Positions 20,301-29,300 of a stretch of DNA of 47,721 bases are shown piece by piece. The stretch is from Zygnema cylindricum (taxonomy: Eukaryota; Streptophyta; Zygnematophyceae; Zygnematales; Zygnemataceae). How positions within the stretch are numbered: position 1 is the stretch's first letter; each line of letters starts with the position of its first letter. The notes beneath the pieces are model-generated. The model was not told the origin of the DNA. It saw only the letters and a program-made list of their open reading frames with translations, and ran no database searches. Where the stretch lies: the NCBI GenBank assembly GCA_037447655.1, contig JBBHKE010003236.1:1-47721 (forward strand), read 5' to 3'. The position numbers were made by a program, and so were the translations under genes.

Positions 20301-23300
20301 TCTCTTCATTAGTGTTATTTTTCCATTGGTATTCACATGTCTTATTGACAGAAATAAGCCATTAAAAACGTAGATGTGCTGCTGCATAATCTTAAGGTAC
20401 ACAGTGAATTGCTATTAGTTTTAATAACACTAATTTGGTGCCGGTTTTTTTTGCTCTTTATCTACAAAATAGTGTCAATAACACATTGTTTTTGACTTTA
20501 TAATAACACTATTATAAAACCCACGCTAATCATTTTTTTACTCGAATAGCGATTCACGGTGTAGCCGAAACTGGCAAAACTGCAAATTGTCATTTTGCAA
20601 GGTGCAGTTAAGCCTTGATTCAGCAAAAACTGAGAAAAAATAACTTGGCGAATTATTGGATAAAATATCCTAAGACATTTCTAAATTGCAATTGGTTTTT
20701 GCTGGATTTGTCACAGTTTTTGGATGATTCGGCCAGGACAAAACTTCGAGGAATTCTATCAGAATTAAGACCAGTCGAGCTCATAAAACCCACTGGTTTA
20801 TTATCTATTCCATTGGAACGTGCATTAAGAGACCATACGAGACAGCCATTAATTAATTATTTGGCACCCAATACGGAGTTTTGGAGTTGCGAGGAGACGC
20901 TGGCTCGTCTGGAAAAATATTTTGGGACAAGGAGTTCAGATTCAAAACTTTCTGGAAACAGCAAACAACCGGGATGGCCTTCTGTTTTACGTCACTTATC
21001 TGAAATAGGTACCGAGGGAGAAGCAGCTATTTCAGCTTTTGGAGGCTGTGTGTTTTATCTCTCAAAGGCGTTACTCGACCAATCGTTACTTTCAATCGGT
21101 CGGATCGAGGTTTTGCCAGGATCTGATACCGCTGACAATTTTGTAAGCAACATTGAAGAAGATTGCCAAGATGTTGATGGAGTATGGAAGGAGGTGGAGG
21201 ATAAGGAACCAAAAATGGTCCTGGATAGTGCTGCTTTGGAAAACTTGGAGATTTTAGAGAATAGCTGGGATGGTGGACGAGCTGGGTATGTTTCAACCTT
21301 TACTTTTTTTACGATATTTCATTCTTTCAATTTTTTTTCATGGCACTTCGTACTTCTAGTCTCATCTTATGCCTCTGTCTTCTAGCTTCATTGTGTAAGT
21401 TATGTTTGACCGGATCACAATTAGTATCACTGTGTTTGCAACAGATTTCCGAGATTAGCTAAAAAATGGGATTACTTTTCTTGCTGAATTGATTATCGGC
21501 TGTCAGATTACAAGGTGCTTTTTCTTGCTAAATTGATTATCGCCTGTTGTTACAATTTTTATGCAGAACTTTAATTAGCATGTTGGATCATTGTGTGACA
21601 CCGTTTGGAAAACGACGACTTCGTGAATGGCTCGCTCGACCACTTTTGAGAATTGAAGCTATTAGAGAACGTCAGGATGCAATCGCAGACCTTAAGGTGT
21701 GGAATGTTTTGAGAAATTGCAGCTTCGTGCTCCTTTTTTTGGTTTGTCATTTTTTACAAAGCTGGGTTCATTTCGGCCCGCTATGGGAATTTTAACAATT
21801 ATTTTGCAGTAAGACAGATACAAACTGGTGTAAAATATCAAGTATTCAGGGCTCTATTCAAGGCTCTAGAGGATTCAATACCGTTGTAGATCATATTTAT
21901 GGCAATAACAACACCGACTTTGACTGCCTTTTTTATTTATTTTTAATGTCGTCCTGCCAATGACAGTTGATTCATTCGTCTTTTACTGTAACGATTTTGT
22001 TGCAGGGAAATGCCGCTGAAGCATTGGGCATTGCTCGGAAAGCTTTAATGGGAATGCCAGATGTGGAGCGTATATTGGCACGACTTCATTCTTCTAGGTG
22101 GGTTTAATTTTTGCTTAAAAACGACACGTTATCACCCGACTTTATTTTTCTACGTGAGCCAAAATTTTGCTTCGAAAAGAGATTGTTCTTACAGTTCAGA
22201 AGTTGAATTACATCTTGCACGAAACATGAAACCAGACCCGATTTACCATCTTTTTGTTTTTGTTCCTTCCTAAGAATTGTGAATTGAGAACTGTGAATGT
22301 ATCGTTTCCCTTTTATTTAATCAACCCTTTTTCTATTGCGATTTTTACAATTTTTGCTTTTTACAATTTATGTTTTTTTTATGTTTCAGTGGAGGGGGAA
22401 GTGGACGAAATGCACAAAATGTTGTCCTTTATGAAGATGCTGCAATAAAACACCTTAAGGAATTCACTTCAGCACTTAAAGGATGTCAGGCAATGGCAAA
22501 TGCAGTGGATGCCTTTACCCCTTTACTCCCATCCTTGACTTCGGAACGCCTCAAAGGGCTTTTAACAGCAGGTAATGAAACGTCCTTGTAAATAAATTTT
22601 GGATTTAATTAACAGTAATGTTTACTCTGAAACTAATTGAGGAAGATTCAGTAAAGAAATGTCCTTATGATAAATTTGATTTGAGTAACACTAATTTTTA
22701 CTCGGAAAAGATACAAGGAAGGTTTTGTTGGAGAACTGTCCACTTTGGACTCCACACGTGTGTATCGTGCTGTAAGCTGGTTCGCCAGTGCGCCGCTAAA
22801 TCGCCGTATAAATTCGGTATTAGGCGTTTGCGTACACATCGGTCGGGTAGCTCAGTTGGTAGAGCTAGTGTACGGTTCACACAGGTCCCGGGTTCGAACC
22901 CCGGCTTGGCCATTTTTCCAAAGTTAACACTTTGCGCCCTAGCGATTAGTTGATTATCGCCGATTCTAACAGGTTTGGTGCGTTAACCCGAATGTAATCT
23001 GTGAGAAGTTTTATGCTTTCTATTATTGCTTGGCCTCAATGAAGCGTAACGATGGACAGTGTCATGATATCACTTTTTATTCTTTTTAGTTTAGATGGGG
23101 AGTTATGCTGACATGAGCATGAGATCATGGTATTTCTTTGCAGATAAAGGCTTTCCTGGTTTACATAAACAAATCAGTCATTTTAAGAAAGTGTTTGATT
23201 GGGGAAAAGCGGAAGAAACTGGGCGGATATTTCCGAGTCAAGGAGTTGACGCGGAATTTGATTTTATTAGTGGGAAAGTACAGAAAGTTGAGAAAGAATT

Positions 23301-26300
23301 GGATGTTTATCTTCAGGAACAGCGGATAAAGTTTGGAAATCCTTCCGAAGTAAGTGCAGATAGTCATCCAAATAGAGGAAGTAATGATATTTGTTTAATT
23401 GTGGCTTCAGAGGAATTGAAGCTCACCAGTGGTTGTCGATTGCTAAATTTTTTTTTTTTGTTTATCGTCTACAGACTGTTACTTTCTTTACAGTTGCGTA
23501 GGCACAATGCAGTTAGGTGAAGTAGTCATGAAATTGCAGTTTTATATGTGAATTGTGTAACTAATTGTCCTTCATATCATTGCCCAATTCGTTATCAATT
23601 TCCTTTTGTGTAAATTGCATAGAGTGAAGTGCCTCATGAAATTGTGAGAGTGTTTCATAAGTGTTTAGTTAGTTGCAAAGGAGAAGTGTTCTCGTTGCTG
23701 TAGATTCTCTCTCTCCCCCTCTCCCTCCCTCTCCCTCCCTCTCCTTCCCTCCCTCTCCCTCCCTCCCTCTTCCATTACCTCTCTCCCTCTCCCCCTCCTC
23801 CCCCTTCTCCTCCCTCTCCCCCTTCCTCATGTTTTTATTGCTATTACTTGCCAGATGGTCTACGCCAATGTGGGAAAAGATCCGTATCAAATGGAGGTTC
23901 CCGACCGCTTGAACTCTCGAGTGCCAAAAGACTATGAACTTAAATCACAGCGAAAGGTGTGTAATATTTTTTTTTTTAGCGAGTACAAGGGAGAGGGGAA
24001 AGAGAGAGTGAGAGAGAGAAAAAAAGAGAGAGAGGGGGAGTGGAAGGGAGGGAGGGAGAGGGGAGAGAGGGAGAGAGGGAGAGATGGCGAGAGAGAGGGA
24101 GAGAAGGGAGGCTTAAGTGTTTATCGTTGTTCAGTGTGGGTGATGTTTTCTGGAATCTTTTAAAATCGTATGGAAACACAAACCATTTTGTAGACTTGCA
24201 GTTGATGACAACTCAAAAAATCTCACCCTCTTTGCTGATATTTCAATCATTAACTGTCGATCTTTACAACTATATATTAATCGTTTACTCAGTATGAAAG
24301 TTCTGACTGTGAACTAAATCGCCATTCTAGATCACGGAAAACCGGTTTCAATGGTTTCTGAGAAACTTAACATTTTATAAGTTTAGAGTCAAGATGTTGT
24401 TTTCACTGTTGGTCTCTTTGAGACCTGTTTTTAGACTCACACACTACTTCATTTACTGCTCGATTCACTACACCGCCCATGGCTGTTAGAGTTGAAGTTT
24501 CTAGCGTAGTCCAAAATACACCCTCTCAAATTAAATGTACTCGATTCAACACTTAATTTACTACTTGATTCAGTTATCGACTACTGGAATTGATTTCGGT
24601 TTGAGGTTTTTCTTTTGCTTTTTTACAGGGCTTTCGCCGATATTGGACTCCAACTATTCGAGAACTTCTGGTACGGCTTACAGCGGCCAAAGAGGAGAAG
24701 GAGACGGCACTTCGAACCATTTTGCAAACTTTGCGGTCAAAGTTTTGTTCTCAAATGAGGACATGGTCTGCAGCTGTACATGCAATTGCAGGTGAGAACA
24801 ACCTAAGGGAGAGGGAGAGGAAGAGGGAGAAGGCGAGGGAGGGAGAGGGGAGAAAAAGGGAGATGGAGGGGGAGAGGGAGAGGATATAGTCTGGAGCTGT
24901 GCTTGCAAATTCGGGTAACAGTAAGTTCAATTGCTATGTGCAATGGGATATTTATTTGGCGGTATTATTTAAAATACTAGAGGGAGAGGGAGAGGGATAG
25001 ACAGGTCAATCTACATGGACATCTGGAGGTCCAAAGGAGGACCGAATTAGTGCTATTTTTGCTTTTAATAACGGCGGTAATCTAGTAGGAAATTGTAAGG
25101 GAGATCATCAATTTTGGACCACAGTTTGTATGTTCTTTCTATCACGTCATTTCTGTGTAAAGGCAACTCTCTGACCTCCTATCGTCAGTAAAACGATGAT
25201 AGCTTATAGCCTTTTGGATTATTTGCGTTATTTTTCCATTAAATTAAAAAAGTTTCCAATTTCTTTTCAGAATTGGACGTCCTTGGGAGCCTTGCGTTGG
25301 CCAGTTCTTATACAGAAGGGCAAGTCTGTCGACCTGTTTTCATTTCAGAAAATACATCAACTGTTTCCGAGGGTTCAACTGAAATAGAAACTGTTTCGTT
25401 TTTGAGTGCAAAAACATTGCGACATCCTGTGGTAGAAGGATCAGCTGGAGGAGGAGGAGGTTTTGTACCAAATGATACTCAGCTTGGGGGAGAGGGACAC
25501 CCTTCTTTTTTGCTATTGACTGGACCAAATATGGGTGGAAAATCGACTTTATTACGGCAAATCTGTCTTGCAGTTGTCATGGCTCAGGTTAGTTACATAT
25601 CTTCAGTACACTTCCCATCACTAACAGTGTTAATAACATTGATCCCCTCGTGATTTTTTCTGTCCGAAGGTCATAAAATAGTGTTAAAGCACTATTTAAG
25701 GGAGTGGACTACAATTCACCACGTCTCCCTACACTAAATTAGTGTTATACATTCTAATTCCTCTTTTACACAATTAATTCCTCTTCACTAATAGCGATGG
25801 GCAGTGTAGCTCTCGGGACTGTGGGGAATAAACTGCAAGAAGTATTTTTGTGGGGAATGTAAGAAATATTTTTTGTTGGAATATAGGAAGTGTTGGGAAT
25901 AAAGTGTAGAAAGTCTTTTTTTCCATTTAGTATGGACCCTGCATTCTTGGGCTTTTCTTGTGCACTATACCGTGTATGGCTAATAGGTTTAAATCAACTT
26001 TCCTCTGTCCACATCTTATTTTTAGTTAGAAACCGCCAATCGGAAGGTAAGAACCACACCTTTCCATTGCAACTGTCGGATTTAATAACTGTAATGTGTA
26101 TAAAGGCCGAAGGAAACAGTACTGTAGTAATCTTGACAGGTTGGTTATGTCGATCAGCAAAGCTGTTTCTCATTATGATGTGAGTATACGCCTTTCTTTA
26201 ATTATCTGCCGTACTGATTGATTAGCAGTTTCTACTGGCAACACTAATACTAGTGCTTTTGTTTTCCTTAAACACACGTTTAACCAATAATTCTTATGTT

Positions 26301-29300
26301 TGGTTTTGTTCTGCCAACCCAGATTCGACTGGTTACTTTTTTGTTTTAGCGTCTTTATGTTGAGTACAGATATATTGATTAAACTCCTATGTATTTTGCA
26401 GATTGGGGCAGATGTACCTGCAGAGGAGTTTTCCCTCACTCCAGTTGATCGAGTTTTTGTCCGTATGGGCGCAAAGGATCACATTATGGCCAATCAGAGT
26501 ACTTTCCTGGTAGAGCTTTCAGAGACAGCCAGCATGCTGGTATGTTTTCATCCTTAGATGTTTCCCTCTTAAAGGATTTGTGTGAATTTCTGACATTTTT
26601 CATCCTCGAACGTTTTTTTTGCAAAGAATCTGTGGGAATTTTTTTTTTTTTTTTCCTTAACAAGTTTTCTTGCGAATGTAATTGTTTTTTTTTTTTTTAA
26701 TCTGTACAAGTTTGCAGAGGGTTTGTGAGAATTTCTAATTTTCATCCTCAAAAGTTTTTCTTGTAAAGAATTTGTGGAAATTTCTCGAGTTTCAAGGATT
26801 CTAGGAGCCTTTCAAAGCTCACACCATAAAGAGTGCAAGGCAACAGCTCTAAATATGATAGTATTTTACGATTATAAATAATACTAATTGTATTATATGA
26901 TCAAATTATATATCGTAATATATTATGATGTATATTATTGGTTTTAGCAGCGTGTTTAAAATGCTTAGGTGTGTTACGTATCTGTCAAAGTTGGTCTGCA
27001 TATTGATGGGTGAGACCTTTTTTGGAAGAAGCTTGATTGATAAGCTGCTTCAAATTCTGTTGCAGAGAGTTTTTTTTTTTAATTGCTGGCTGTTTGTATG
27101 AAGTTTGGCCCTTTATGTAAAAGGTTAATTTAGATTTTTCAAGATTATGATGTTGTTAACAGCTCCTTTTATGCCTTCAGAAATCTGCTACACGACATTC
27201 GCTTGTTGCACTTGATGAACTCGGAAGGGGAACCGCAACATCCGATGGTCAAGCCATTGCGTGAGTTTTCTAAGATTCCTTAATCCTATCCATAATATTA
27301 CATTCCGGAGAATGAGAACATATAATACATTACATTTCAAATTTTAGTTGGTGAACTGCAGCTAAAACTCTTGCCTCTTACTCCGTAAAATCCAAAGTAA
27401 ACAACATATAATGTCTTTATTATGCTCACACTTTAGAATTATGGTTTCTTAGAGAACAGATTTGCTCCTACCATACACCACAGTTAGTGTGCATAATGTT
27501 AATAATTAAACGACAGAAATTTATCCCCGTTGAGAATCGAGGGTGAATCGTACAGTTTTATGAGTAACTGTATGGACAATTACTCAAAAAACTGTACGCA
27601 TTGTACGATTTACCTTCAAAACGAGGATAGAACTTCGATAAAGAAATAAGTCCAGTCTACTCCCTATAAGTCTAGTTGAGATATTTTAAGGTCTACACAA
27701 TTTGATGTGTGGCAAAGTAAACACGCGCGGTAAATCTCGTCAACAACGAGCCTCCATGTCTTTGTCCTTTTTTTCTGCATGAACTGTTTTCTCATCAGTA
27801 TTTTTTTTTGCAAAAAAAGGACTTGTTATGTTTAAAGTAATAACCTTCTTCAATTTCAAAGCTCTGGAACTGCCTAGAGCTTGCTTTGGTTCCCTTTTTC
27901 TTTCTTTTTACTTGGTCTTGTTCTTTTCTCTGTTATTTTCTTGTTCTTGTTGTACTGGTTATGTGGAAATGTTAACTTTTTTTCTTTTTATGTAGAAATA
28001 ATACCTTTTGTTTTTACTTGTTGTTTGGAAATGATAACTTTTTTTTTATTTGTTGTGGAAGTAATAACTTTTTCTTTAAATTTGCTTTCGAACAGACATG
28101 CTGTGCTCCAACATTTGGCCCATGTGACAAAATGTCGCGGTTTGTTTTCGACTCACTATCACCGCTTAGCTGATGAACATGCCGATGATCCACAGTTTCT
28201 GTACTTTAAAAATTCCTGAAACCTATTTTTTTTTTTTTTTTTTTCCCGAATCCTAAAAGAATCCCCAAAAAATTATAAAAAACTCTCAAAAAAGACCTAA
28301 GTTTGTTTCAACTCACTATTGTGGGTTAGTTGATGAGCGTGCAAATGATCTACACGTGATTCCTGTGTGAACTTGTAATGTGAATTTAAAATAGGGCCTT
28401 AATGGACACATGGTATTTGGGTGTTTTTTGTGGTTTTTCTTTCTTCTCTCTCAGTTTTTAAGTCCCATGGCATTGTTTGACTTTGTCTTTTTAGAAATCT
28501 TAAGAAAGTTCGTTTTTTTTATTTTATTCGCTGAGTACTGCTTTTGAAGAGGTGGGCATGATAGAGTGGTTAATATTCAAAGCAATTAAATATTTTGAGA
28601 GAGGTCTATTGACACCAGTTGTCTAAGAATGAATCCAAACTATTGAAGATTTTGAGAAAGGAAACCTCTTTCCGATGTCCCCGTCACGTTTTTTCCTTTT
28701 TTGGGGATGGTACACCGGGTATCACTATTAGTGTTTCTGTTTTTTTCGGCCTTTAGACTCATTTTTCTCCGTGCACACTTGTCAAATTATTACTCTGAGG
28801 GTTGCGATGGAAAGTTAAGATTCTTACCTCCCAATTGGTGGTCTCCAAATGAAAATTGGACAAGTGTGTACGGAGAAAATTTGATTTAAAGGCGTAAGAA
28901 AACCTTAACACTAATAGCGACACGCAGTGTAATTTACTATCAAGGTCTGCCATTTTTGGCTCCTGTCTAAAATTTTGGAAAAAAAAAAAAATCCCCTCTT
29001 TTCTTCTATTTCCTTCTTATTTCTTCTTTTTTTTCTTTTCATTTTCCTTCCTTTTTCTTTCTTTTGTTTTTTTATGTTTTCCGTTTCAGGTATCTCTTTG
29101 CCATATGGCCTGTAACGTCGGTTTAATAAAAGGAGTGGAAGAAGTTACTTTTCTTTACAAGTTGGTGGAGGGAGCCTGTCCAAAAAGTTATGGAGTGAAT
29201 GTTGCCCGTCTTGCAGGTATAATTAACAAACATTTAAAAAAAAAATCTATAAAAATAATCTCCTATTAAAGATAATAATAAACAAGGGGTGGATGTTTCT

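Noticed and set aside
22618-22953. Protein-coding frame over the tRNA-like sequence
   Set aside because: The Arg/Ser-rich peptide is the usual artefact of translating tRNA sequence.
28301-28372. Alternative or mutually exclusive copy of MSH6 exon 19
   Set aside because: The copy has an in-frame stop, covers only part of the exon and lacks an acceptor.
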